This document shows positions 10,206-22,200 of a stretch of DNA of 64,000 bases, one piece after another. The DNA is from Closterium sp. Naga37s-1 (taxonomy: Eukaryota > Streptophyta > Zygnematophyceae > Desmidiales > Closteriaceae): the NCBI GenBank assembly GCA_947471745.1, contig CANJKZ010000825.1, positions 248,001 to 312,000 on the forward strand, given 5' to 3'. The position numbers and the translations under genes were made by a program. Position 1 is the first letter of the stretch. Each line of letters opens with the position of its first letter. The notes under the pieces were generated by a model. It made no database searches and was not told the origin of the DNA. It saw only the letters and a list, made by a program, of their open reading frames with translations.

Positions 10206-13200
10206 GCTGATGCTGGTTGTGTGATGCTGGTGGACAGGGCTTGAGGAGCGGCTCGTGCTGCTGCTGCTGATGGTGGTAGTCCTGATGCTCGTGCTGCTGC
10301 TGGTAATGCTGCTGCTGGTGCTGCTGCTGGTGCTGCTGGCGGTGGTGCTGCTGCTGGTGATGCCGCTGGTGGTGGTGCTGCTGGTGATGCTGCTGGTGGT
10401 GCTGCTGCTGGTAGTGATGGTGATATGCCCTCTCTTCTCTGATCACCCCACAGGTCATCCACTCTCTCACTCACTCTCACCCTCTTCTCCCGAACCTGCG
10501 GCTCCCGAGCCACACCACCACCTGCCGAGACTGGCCGCACCAAGCCTTCACACCTGAGCTGTGGGGACTCCGAGCCTGAGGTTCCCCAACCTCCAGCAGT
10601 AACGGGATCATCACATTGATTAGGGGGGATTGAAGGGGAGATTGATGTCGGGTCGTGGGGCGAGAGGGGGTGTGGAATGGAATGGGAGAGAGGAGGGGTA
10701 GGTGGGTCAAAGCGAGCAGCACTTGCCACCACTGCCCAGTCATGCTGCTGTTGTTGCTGTTGCTGCTGCGATTGCTCCTGCTGCTGCTGCTGCTCACACT
10801 GCTGTTGCTGCTGTAGCTGCTCTTGCTGCTGTCGCTGTTGTTGTATCACTGCTGCTGCCTGTGCTGCTGCTGTCGATGCTGTTGCTGTCTGTGCTGCTGC
10901 TGCTGTCTGTGCTGCTGCTGTCTGTGCTGCTGCTGTCCGTGCTGCTGCTGTCCGTGCTGCTGCTGTATGCGCTGCTGCTGTTTGTGTTGCTGCTGCCTGT
11001 GCTGCTGCTGCCTGTGCTGCTGCTGCTCTCTGTGCTGCTGCTGCCTGTGCTGCTGCTGTCCGTGCTGCTGCTGCATGTGCCGCTGCTGTGCGTACTTGCA
11101 CTGCTGCTGCCCGAGACTGTGCTTTTGTGTGCAAACGGTTTGCAGCTTGCACCTCTGCTGGTGGTGGTGGTGGTGGTGCTGCTGCTGCTGCTTCTGCGGC
11201 TGCCACTGCCTCCGCTGCTGCTGCCGCTGCTGCTGTTGCTGCTGCAAATGGTGGTGGTGTTGCTGCTGCGCCCTGCTTCGGCTGTGATGCTGTATACCGC
11301 TGTTCAGCCGGCTGCTGCTGCTGCTGCTCCTGCCGCTGTTGTTGCTCTTGCTGCTGCCGCAACCCCTGCTTCTGCTGCTGTTGCCATTGCTGCTGCTGTT
11401 CCCTTTGCTTCGGCTGTAGTGAAACCATTTTCTCCTGGCCCTTCACACTCTTTTTTTTTTTCAACATCTTCTTGTTTTGTGTCTTTCGCTGTTGCCTCCT
11501 CTTCTGTTGATTCAACGTGCCACTTTCCTGCAAGTCACCGCATAAGGTGTCATAAATAAAAAGAGAACCAAGCAGTCATGCTGATTTTTTTAGGCGCCTC
11601 AAAAATCTTCCGCTGCTGCCTCCTCTTCTGTGGATTCAACGTGCCGTTTTCCTGCAAGTCACAGCGTTAGGTGTCACAAATAAAAAGAGAACAAAACAGT
11701 CATGCTGAATGCATCCATACCAACTGAAGGTACTGATAGTATTGGAAGTTACAACCTCGACTCACCATCAGCCGCCTTATCTCTTCAAGTGCTAGCTCAG
11801 CAGCAGCCTTTCTGGCCATACTCTTGTGCGGCCTCACCGCAACTGCAACCTCCCTCCCCCCCACCAAAGCTTTACACCTCCACCATTCCATTTCCCTCTT
11901 CCTCCTCCACCCCTCTTCCTCCTCCCCCCATTCATCCTCATCTCCCCCCTCTCCTCCCCTTTCTCCTTCCCCCTCCCTTCCCTCCTCCATCTCCACCTCT
12001 CCCTCCTTCCCCATCTCGCCTGGCTTCTTTTCTCCTGCCCCAGGTTTCCAGCACTTCTCAACCACCAGCTTCCCGCCCTGCCCCAGTTTTCCGGTCAGCT
12101 CGAAGAAAAGCGAGGTCGGGGGGCGGGTGACAACAGAGGTAGAAGTGACACGGGTGGGGAAGAAGCGGGAAAAGAGTCCCCACACCCTCTCTGTGTCAAA
12201 CCCACAGTCCACTAGCGTTGCCCCCACCAGGGACTCCAGCACGTCTCCTATCGCCTAGGTGGTGTGGTTGAGGGAGGCGAGAGAAAGAGAGGGGGACAGT
12301 AGAGGTTGGAGGGAAGAACCGGGAGAAGAGTCCCCACACCCTCTCTGTGTCAAACCCACAGTCGACTAAAGTTGCCCCCACTAGAGACTCGAGCACGTCT
12401 CCTATGGCCTGAGGAGTGTGTGAGACAGCAGAGATGGACAAGGAAGGAGATGGGGTTAAGGGAGTAAGCACAGAGCAGAGGCAGCAGTGACACGGGTGGG
12501 GAAGAAGCGGGAGAAGAGTGCCCACACCCTCTCAGTGTAAAACCCACAGTCGACTAGAGTTGCCCTCACCAGGGACTCGAGCACATCTCCTATTGCCTGA
12601 GGGGGGAAGAGGCGAGGAAGAGGGGAGAGAGGCAGAGTTACACCCTCTCTGCATCACACCCACAGTCAACTGGAGTTGCCCCCACCAGGGACTCGAGCAC
12701 GCCTGCTATCGCCTGGGTGGTGGTGGGAAGCACATAGGGGGAGAAGGGAGAGAGATAGACATCATAGAGTAAGCACAGAGCAAAGGCAGCGTCAATCCCA
12801 CAGTCGACTTCTTGAGTCGCCTCCACCAGGGACTCGAGCACGTCTCCTATCGCCTGGGTGGTGTGCGGTTTGGGGTTGAGATGAGAGGCAAGGGAGAGAA
12901 CGTGCAAAGATGAGAGCTGAGCGAAATCTGAAGGCGGGGAACATCAGGAAAAATCGAGAACTGAGGGGAAAACAACAGTCTGCGAGATTCCCAAAAAGCC
13001 CAACCTTGCACAGTGAACGCAGTTCCCCTTGAGATGATTTTTGAGGCACCTCAACAAGCACAGTAAATGCAGTTCCCCTTGAGATGATTTTTGAGGCACC
13101 TCAACAAGCACAGTAAATGCAGTTCCCCTTGAGAGGCACACTCACCTTAGGAGCCTGCACTCCACCCTCCCCAAAGTATCCATCCAGCTTCTCCCTCCTC

Positions 13201-16200
13201 CTCTCCTCTTCCCCTTCCTCTCCCCCTTCCTCCTCTCGCTCCGCCTCCTTCCTCTCCTTCCCCTGCGCCCTCCCTCCTCCCTCCTCCACCATCTCCCCTT
13301 CTCCTACTGCACTGTCAGCAAACCCCTTGTGAGACACCTCCATGCTTGTCATTCCTGCTCGATTTACAGCCCCAACTCCTATCACACTTGCAGGCATCCC
13401 CATACCCATACTTCCACGCACTCCCAACCTTGCATCCCCACCACCCCCACTGCTTCCCATTTCCTCTGCTGCTTCTGCTGCTCCCTTACCCATCTGCTTC
13501 TCTCCTTCCCCGACCTCTTTCCTCCACTTCCTCCTCTCCCTCTCCCTCCTCTCCCGCTCCCTCCTCTCCTCCCTGTCCCTCACAAACGCTGCAATCTCGC
13601 CGCCCAGGTGGACCGAGAAGTGTCTGATGTGGCGGTGCAGGGCCAAACCCGAGCCCCCTGCTGACGTGGCAGCAGCAGAAGAAACAGCTGACGTGGCGAT
13701 GCGGGAGAGGTTCTCGTTGTTGACGAGCGCGGCGCGGCGGAAGGTGAGCTGACGTGGCGTCTGGTGCGGGTGCTGCAGGTGCAGCTGACGTGTCACGAAG
13801 TAATCAATGAACGCGTCCCCTAGGAACTCCAACCTCTGCAATGGGGAGGGTTCACACGAAGAGGCCAGGTGAAGTGCACAAGTTAAGGAAGGTTCATGTT
13901 AGGAAGGTGCTATTCAAAGTGTCACACAGTGGGTGATTCAGAGATCAATCAGAGAACACTGGCTAGGAACTCCTGTCTCTGCAGTCTTTAAAGCTCAACA
14001 CAAAGGGGTTGAGTCTGTTTTTGAGGCGCCTAAAAAATGGAAAGTTCAACACAAAGGGATTGAGAGAGTCACTCACCTTGAAAAAGAGACGAGGCCGAGT
14101 CAGCCCACACAAGGAAAATCCTGTCCAAATGAGCTCAGTTAACTGATGTATCTGTTTTTTCACAACAACAGCTGAAGTAGCAACATTTAGTGGTCCACTC
14201 ACCTGGTAGCACGTGACGACTTCGTCAGAGGCCCAGTTGACGAAGCTAGGGTGAGTCAGGGCTTCCAGCACAAGTCGCTTGTCTCTGAACTCGTACCCCA
14301 GTGCCGCCTCTATCTCCCTCACTCCTGCCAACCCCTTCTCTCCTACCTCCCCTCCTCCTTCCTCTCCTTCCTCCCCTGCCTCCTCTTCTCCCCCCATTCG
14401 CCCTTCCTCTCCTTCCTTCCCCCCGTTTTCATCCACCATCACCTCATCTATACTAGACCCCCTCGCTCCTATTCCCTCTACAGTTTTCTCCCCATTCCCC
14501 CCCGCACACACCTCTCCCGCATTTCCTTCCACAATCCCACCCTTCCTTCCACCCATCCCTCCACACACCTCTCTAGCCTCTCCCCCATCCTCTCTTAAAC
14601 CCCCATCTTCCCCCTCAAACCCAGACAGCCCCACGGGAAGGCCCAACCAGCTCATGACACGTGTAGCAGCAGCAGCCCCACACGTGTCCCACACACACCC
14701 CACCAACGCCTCCACCAAATCTGCTAAAGCCTTCCCAGACACACGCACAGGAGGGGGGGATACTGCCATCAAGGAAGGAGATGAATCCAGTCCTTTCATA
14801 AGGTAGTTTCCTCCCATTTTGCTGCTTCCACCGCTCTCAACACCTTCGCCTTCAGCAATGCAGACCTCTTCAGTTTCATTGGCAATGCTTCTGATGTCTC
14901 CTCCCTTCTCCTTTTTTCCTAATTCCTCCTCTCCCACTTCCTCCTGTTCCTCCTCTTCCTTATCTTCCTCCTGTTCCTCCTCTTCCTTATCTTCCTCCTG
15001 TTCCTCCTCTTCCCCTTTTTCTTCCTCCTCTTCCTCATCCCTTTCCTCTTCATCCATGTCCTCTTCCTTGCTTCCCTCCTCTGTATCCTCCCCTTCCTCT
15101 TCAGAGCTTTCATCTTCTTCCCCCACCTCCCACTCCCCCTCTTCCTCCTCCTCGTCATCCTCTCCCTCCTCCAGTTCCTCTTCTCCCTCTTCTACCTCCT
15201 CTCCCTCCTCATCCACTTTCTCCACTTCCCCACCACTACCCTCCTCTTCTCCCACCCCCTCCTCGTATGCCCCATCCCCCCCTTCACCCCCCCCCTCCTC
15301 TCTAGCATCTCCTGCCTCCTGCACCATCCCAGGTGCCACACACTCATCCTGCTTCTGCTTCTTCTTTCTCCGACTCTTGTCCATCACCTGCTGCTGCAAC
15401 TGAGTTCGCCGCTCTCTCATTTGCTGCTTCAGCTGCGCATGCCCGCATGGGTAGTCACGAGGGGCGACACCCGGCACGTGCCACTTTCCAGCCGTGAATA
15501 TTCCAGTGCGCAGATACTCCTGAGGAGAGGAGTAGAGAGACGGACACAAGGTTGAGGAGCAAAGGGAGGCAGCGGGAATGAGAAAGTGCAGGTGAAAAGC
15601 AGTGAGGGGCAACGCCAGGCACGTGCCACTCTCCAGCCGTGAATATCCCGGTTCGTAGATACTCCTGCGGAATGGGCAGTAAGAGTGGGATAGAGGAAAG
15701 CAGCGCAAGTTAAGAAGCGCCATCTCTTGTCAGCGAACCGGGACATTAACAGCAGGAAAATGACATGGCATGTGCCAGGTGTAGCCCCTCGCGACTATCC
15801 ATCCTCACCCGCATGGATAAACGCGAGAGGCTACACCTGGCACATCCCATGTCATTTTCCTGCTGTGAATATCCCGGTTCGCAGATACTTCTGCAGAACG
15901 GGCAATAAGAGTGAGGTAGAGGAGACGTGTGCGCTAGAAAAGAGCACGTGCATCGTCAGTTCCACTAGACCCAACCAATAGTTCTGCTAAGCTATCTCCC
16001 TACTCACATGCAGCTTCATCTCTCTGGCAGTTGAGAGTAGCGCTGCACTGCTGATAACATCGCTGCACTGCTGATAACACCGCTGCACTGCTGATAACAT
16101 CACTGCACTGTTGATAACATCGCTGCACTGCTGAGAACATCGCTGCACTGCTGATAACATCGCTGCACTGCTGATAACATCGCTGCAGTAGCGCTGAGTC

Positions 16201-19200
16201 AGCACACCCTCATGCACATGCACTGCACGCACTGGATCCACCAGATCCATCCACCAGTTCAACTGCTTCACTACTCACATGCAGCTTCTTCTCCCTGGCA
16301 GTCGAAAGCAGCGCCTCATTGCTGATAGCATGGGTGCGCCGCTGAGTCAATGTACTCTCTCTTTCGTGTGCACACACTGCACTGCACTGCACTGCACTGC
16401 ACTGCACCCACTACACCCATCCACCACTCTGCTATCGCCCTACTAACGTGTAGCTTCATCTCTTGTGCAGTCGAAGGCAGTGCATCATTACTGATCGCAT
16501 CAGTGCCGCGCTGAGTCAGCACGCCCTCGTGCGCGTTGGGGAGCACCCACCACTAGACCCACTACACCCACTACACCCACTACACCCACTACACCCACTA
16601 GCCCACTTGACCCACTAGCCCACTTGACCCACTAGCCCACTTGACACACTTGACCCACCCACCAGTTCTGCATCTGTTTTTTTAGAATTCTCAATAAACC
16701 GATTCAACCTACTCACGTGCAGCTTCATCCCCCTGGCAGTCGGAAGCAGTGCCTCATTACTGATCGCATCGGTGCAGCGCTGAGTCCGCACACCCTCGTG
16801 CGCCGGGCACCTCCCACTAGCCCACTAGGCCCACCGGACCCATCCATCAGTTCAACCAGTTCACTACTCACATGCAGCCTCATCTCCCGGGCAGTCGAAA
16901 GCAGCGACTCGTTGCTGATAGCATCGGTGCGGCGTTGAGTCAACACACCCTCGTGCGTGTGCGTCTATGATGGATTTGACTCCAAAAGCTGAAAACGTCA
17001 AGGGTCAAAACGCCACGTTTTGACCCTTGACGCGTCAATCCGTTTTGAAGCTTGATGCTACTGGTAAAAAAATTCGGGCAGCCCGATTTTGAAAAAAAGA
17101 AGAAGAAAAAAAACCGAAATCGAAATTCCGCACTCAAAACGCGACCCGCCAAATTGAACTCGACATTTTGAGGCCCCAAAACAGGCACCAACCAAACCAC
17201 ACCCAAACCACCCTCCACCCCTTTGAAACTACTCAACCCAACCCATCCCCTAGTACTTCACCACAATTCTCCTTTGGAAACCCCATTCTTGACTGCCCCA
17301 CATACCCTACAAATCCTGCCCCACAACCCCCCCCAACCTCTCTTAATCCCCCTGTTCCCAGTTTTTTTACCCCTGCCCGGGAATATTTTTTTGCCTGCCC
17401 GCCAGATGGTCAAACTGGGGGGTACCCCTCGGACAGGGGGCGTCAATAGCGTCAAAACGCTAGCGTTTTGACTCAGGGTCAAAACGCTGAGCGCGTCAAA
17501 TCCATCATACGTGTGTGTTGCATCTTCAGCTTCTCTCGACTGACCAGTTCCACTCGAGCCGCCCAACCCATTAGCTACACAGCATGCCCTCGTGTGCTTG
17601 CACTGCACCCACTACTAGCCCACTAGACCCACTAGACAGACCCACCCAGCAGTTCAGCTATCTCCCTATTCACATGCAGTTTCATCTCCCTGGCAGTCGA
17701 AAGCAGCGCCTCATTACTGATAGCATCGGTGCGCCGCTGGGTGCATACATTGCACCCACTAGACCCATCAGACCCGCCCATCCACCAGTTCTGCTAAGGT
17801 ATCTCCCTACTCACATGCAGCTTCATCTCCCTGGCAGTTGATAGCAGCGCCTCATTACTGATAGCATTGGTGCGCCGCTGAGTCAGCACACCCTCGTGCG
17901 CGCCGGACAGCTCGCGAAAAAGATGCGAGCTGAGCGCCGCCTTGAGAAAGCAGTCTCCCAGCAGCTCGTCCCTCTCGTAGGAGAATCCTTCACCCGTGGA
18001 GTAGGCCGTTATGGCGTGCAGGAGCTGCGAGGGTGAGAGCAGAGGACACTGTCATGCTTTTATACTTAGTATAGATATAATAAGATAGGTGCATGACATT
18101 GTGAAGGAGCATAATAGACTGTAGAGAAGTAAGGGGGAAAAGGGGAATGCTCGAGCGGGAACACAAAGCGAGCCGTGCGAAAGCACCGTTGCTCGGCAAC
18201 GGTAACCACCGCTCACAATTACTTAAGCAGTAGCGCAAGTAGGGGATCTTTGCTTGCGAGTTTGTTTTCACACTAAGCTACAATTCAGGCTGGCGAAACC
18301 CCTAGCACCTAGCACGAGTGGAGCCAATCCTAGCAAGCACGATCTGAGCCAAGGAAGAGCAGTGAGTCTGCCGAGCTCAGCCCCCAGTGGAAGCAATCTC
18401 CTCTCAGAGAGTAGAGGAGCTTTTAACAAACTCGCAAGCAAAGCTAGCGTAAGAAGCAATGACCGACGAGTTTCGACTCAACTCTAGACTGAGTTACGCC
18501 AGAGAAAGCCAGCAAGCAACGCCCAGCTGGAGAGCGCAACCGAGGGTAGTGACGACGGGCGACAGACAGACCGCCGATCGCCAAAGCCCGCGGCTAACTC
18601 CCCTGTCGTATCGCACCCCGCACCAGAGAGCGCGAGAAGGAGTACGCGAAATGGAGGAGAAGCGACACATTAGTTCGGATCCAGGAGGAACCCCGATCAA
18701 CCCGCAATGGGCGAGCGAAGCAAGAGCGCGGTGGGAGACCAGATACGAAACCCGGTCGCCGAGGACGATGCCGGGAATGAGAAGGCAAGCCGGAGAAGAG
18801 AAGGAGGAGTGGGCTCAGCGGAACGACAGCGGGGGACAGCTGACCCCGCGAGACCGCGCGCTGATGGAAAGCAGAGTCGCGATCCCGACTGACGCACGGC
18901 CTCGCCCAGAATCTCCCAAGGCACATCGCTGGACCACCGCCGGACTGCCCAAGATCGAAGTCGCCGAGCGATTCACAGGAATTCCAGGAGTGGGACCGTC
19001 GCTGAAAAACTACCTTATGCAGCTGGAGACGGTCAAGTACTGTTGGGAGAGAGACGGCATGGATCCCGGTGAGTTCTTCAGACGCATGGTGGTGACGCTC
19101 TCGGGAGAAGCGGAGACCTACTATCGGATGGTGCGTCAGGAGATACTGGAGGAAGCAGAATGCCAAGAAATAGAGAACCCGACGGCGAGGTTCCTAGAGA

Positions 19201-22200
19201 TGCTGAAAAAAGAGTTCCTGGGGCAAACCAAATCGCGAGTAGAGGAGTTCCGCGAGTTCCGCCGGAAGAAGGACGAGTCCCTGCTCGCGTACTACTGCCG
19301 GCTGAAAGAGTTGGCCGACGACCTGGAGTGTAAGGAGGAGAGACTGCTGGTGCGCAAGTTCGTGCGCGGATTGGACGAGGAGCTGAAGGGGGTGGTGCGC
19401 AACAACGTGTACGGAATTGGAGCTGACATTACACTGAAGGAGGTGTATGGGTTGGCGAAGAGGACAGAACATGCGCAACGCCTGCTTGACCTCGAGGACG
19501 GAGAGACGCGGACGAAGCCCAAAACGACCTGGGCGGCAGCCGCGATGCTGGAGCCAGAGCAAGCAGCGGTGAGCCGCCCAGACAGCAGGAGATGCCACGA
19601 ATGCGGAGACGCGGGACACCTGAAGCGGGATTGCCCGAAAGCTCCAACCTGCGAGAATTGCGGAAAGCGGGGGCACAAAAGGGCGGAGTGCTACAGCAGG
19701 AAGAGAGAAGAGGGGCCGGAGACAAGGGAAGGGCTGCAAGCAGAGATCAAGCGGTTGCAGCTGAAGCTAGAAGGAAGGGGGATCTCCACGCACAAGGAGA
19801 GAGCCATGCTGGCATACGAGGAAGTGGAGGGAGTAGAGGAGGAAGAGGAAGAATACATCAAGGAGTACTCCTGCATGGCTTACCCACGCGAAAGAGACGA
19901 GATAGACCTGAGGCCCCGAAACCCAACGACGCAAGAGAGTGGCACGACGGCAGAGAGAAGCCGGCGATACGAGCGGGCGGGGGGAGGCAGCGGAACGGGG
20001 ATGCGCAGGCACCCAAACGAGCGGCTGGTCTGCCAAGCCTCCGTCCTCATAGCCGACAAGGGCGGCCTGACGGTAGGAGGCCTGCCCGTGGGGCAGGCCA
20101 TCATAGATACCGGAGCCCACCACGTTCTGATCGGCAAGGGCCTGGCGAAGCAGCTGAAGCTGGATCTACCAGGACGCCTGGTAGAGAGAGGTATTCTTCT
20201 GATGACCGCCGAAGGGGGGGAGCCGAAATGGATGCCACGCACCCGCAGGCCCATTGAGGTGGTACTGCTGCCAGGGACAGAGAAGGAGTGTTGCATCAGG
20301 CTCATCTGCGGGGTCTCGGAGTCAGAGGACTATGACATACTGGTGGGCATGGAGCTCCTCTACAGGGTGGGGGCCACCATATGCATTTGGCAGGAAAAGG
20401 TTCTCTACAGAGTGCATTACTGGGACCCAGAGAGCTCGGTCGGCACTCTACCGGTGAAATCCGTAAGGCAGGAGAAGAGAGAGGCGTACCAGGCGCAGAG
20501 GAAGGACCTGTCGGAGGAGCTAGACGACTGGAGCTGGGAGCAGTACGCAGAGGAGTACGAGGGCAGGACCGAAAGGAGAGCGAGAGGGGAAGATCCGCCC
20601 TCCCTGAAGGAAAGGGTGAGCAGAGTGTGGGCACTGGAGAGTGCCCTCTGTGTACTGGAGCTGTATGGAGGCATCGGGACGGGCTTGGCGGCGGCACTGA
20701 AGGCGGGCTGCTTCGTCCGGAAGTGGGTACATGTGGAGAAAGACCCAGTGGTCCGGAGGATGGCCAGGCATCACGCCTTGAAGCTGCTAGAAGACTACCC
20801 CCAGCAGATGTTAAGTACAGCCATCCCCGCAGAAGATGAAGCCTCCGTGGATGACGTGAGGGATATCACCGAGGAGCAGCTGGAGAGATGGGGGCAAGTG
20901 GATCTAGTGGTGGCCGGATGGGAATGCCAGGGGTACTCCCGTGCGGGGGAAGGAAGAGGGATGGAGGACCCACGGGGTGCTTCCTTCAGGGATCTGCAGA
21001 AGGTGCTGGAGATGATACAAAGGAAGCAAGGAGAGGTAATCTATATCCTGGAGAATGTAGACCTGGCGGAGGACAGGAGGGAGCCCGTGAAGCTAGCCTT
21101 TGCAGAGATAGAGGCGGCAGTGGGAAGAGGGGTGGCAGTGGACGCCGCCCAGCTAGGATCCAGGGCGCATCGGCCCAGGAGATACTGGCAGAACGGGGTG
21201 TCAGAAGCTAGCCTGAGACACTCCCTGGCCCAGATGCAGCGCCCGGAACCAAGGCTGGTGAGCGATATCCTGGGGCCTAACAGACTGCCGGCGCCCGTCA
21301 AGATCCCAGACCATCCTTCACAGTACCAATGCAATGAGCCCGGAAAGCCACGGCAGGCGCTGCCCACCCTGGTCGCGTACGAAGGATCCTGGGGTTTCCG
21401 CATGGAGGGAGATCTCCCAGGGCCAGGAATGATCTACGACGTCAGAGCCGGGAAATGGGAAGAGCCGACTGCACGGGAAAGGGAAGCAGCCATGGGGCAC
21501 AGGTGGGACGCCACGGCACATCCGAGAGTGACAGAGAAGCAGAGAAGAGCGGCGATAGGGAGGGCGATGGACCTCAACGTCATGAGCTGGCTGATTGAGA
21601 CGATTCGCATGCACCTCAAGACGAAAGACATTCAAAGGGAGATAGAGATAAGCGTGAGATACCAGGAGGACTTGGAAGTGGAGAGGGGAAAAAGGCAGCT
21701 GCAAGCCATGGAGGAGCAGCAGGAAGAAAGGATCAGAGAAGGCTGGGCATGCATGGCCATGGAATGCGAAGGAGGAGAGAAGAGAGAGGAAGAGGCTGAG
21801 GAGGAGACGAAGGCAGGAGCAGTGAAAGAAAGGGAGAGGACACCAGAAGAGGAATGGCCCATAGGCTCAGGAATGGGGGCAGCAGCAGCCAGGGAACTAC
21901 AGGAGGTGTTAAGGCAACACCGACAGTGCTTCGCCTACACGCTGCAGGAGCTAGGAGAATGCAAGTCACACGCCATGGAAATCAAGCTCACCACGGAGAT
22001 ACCGATCTACCAGAGGAAGAGACGGATGAGCCCAGGAGACATCGACATATGCATGGAAAAGTGCGCGGAGCTGCTAGAGGCAGGGTTGATCCAGCGCTCA
22101 GAAAGTGACTACGCAGCAGCGACAGTAGTGGCCTCGAGGAAGGACCTCATAGGGGAGGTGTCGGCGAGGAGAATGTGCGGGGATTACAGGGGCCTGAACA

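Noticed and set aside
10677-11559. Long plus-strand ORFs rich in Cys/Ala or Leu/Val opposite the CAG tracts
   Set aside because: CTG/CAG repeats lack stop codons in every frame, so these are composition artefacts.
13101-13841. Echo arrays as evidence for several tandem Dicer genes
   Set aside because: Each array contains one full-length exon in phase with the next. The other copies are truncated on a consistent side, so a single gene with duplicated edges fits better than gene copies.
14819-15403. Ser-rich plus-strand ORF
   Set aside because: Complement of the Glu-rich insert of DCL exon 18 (GAG/GAA runs read as CTC/TTC).
16020-16200. Regularly spaced repeats resembling a CRISPR array
   Set aside because: Head-to-tail minisatellite without unique spacers, in a eukaryotic intron. 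The same applies to 26620-26775 and 9258-9365.
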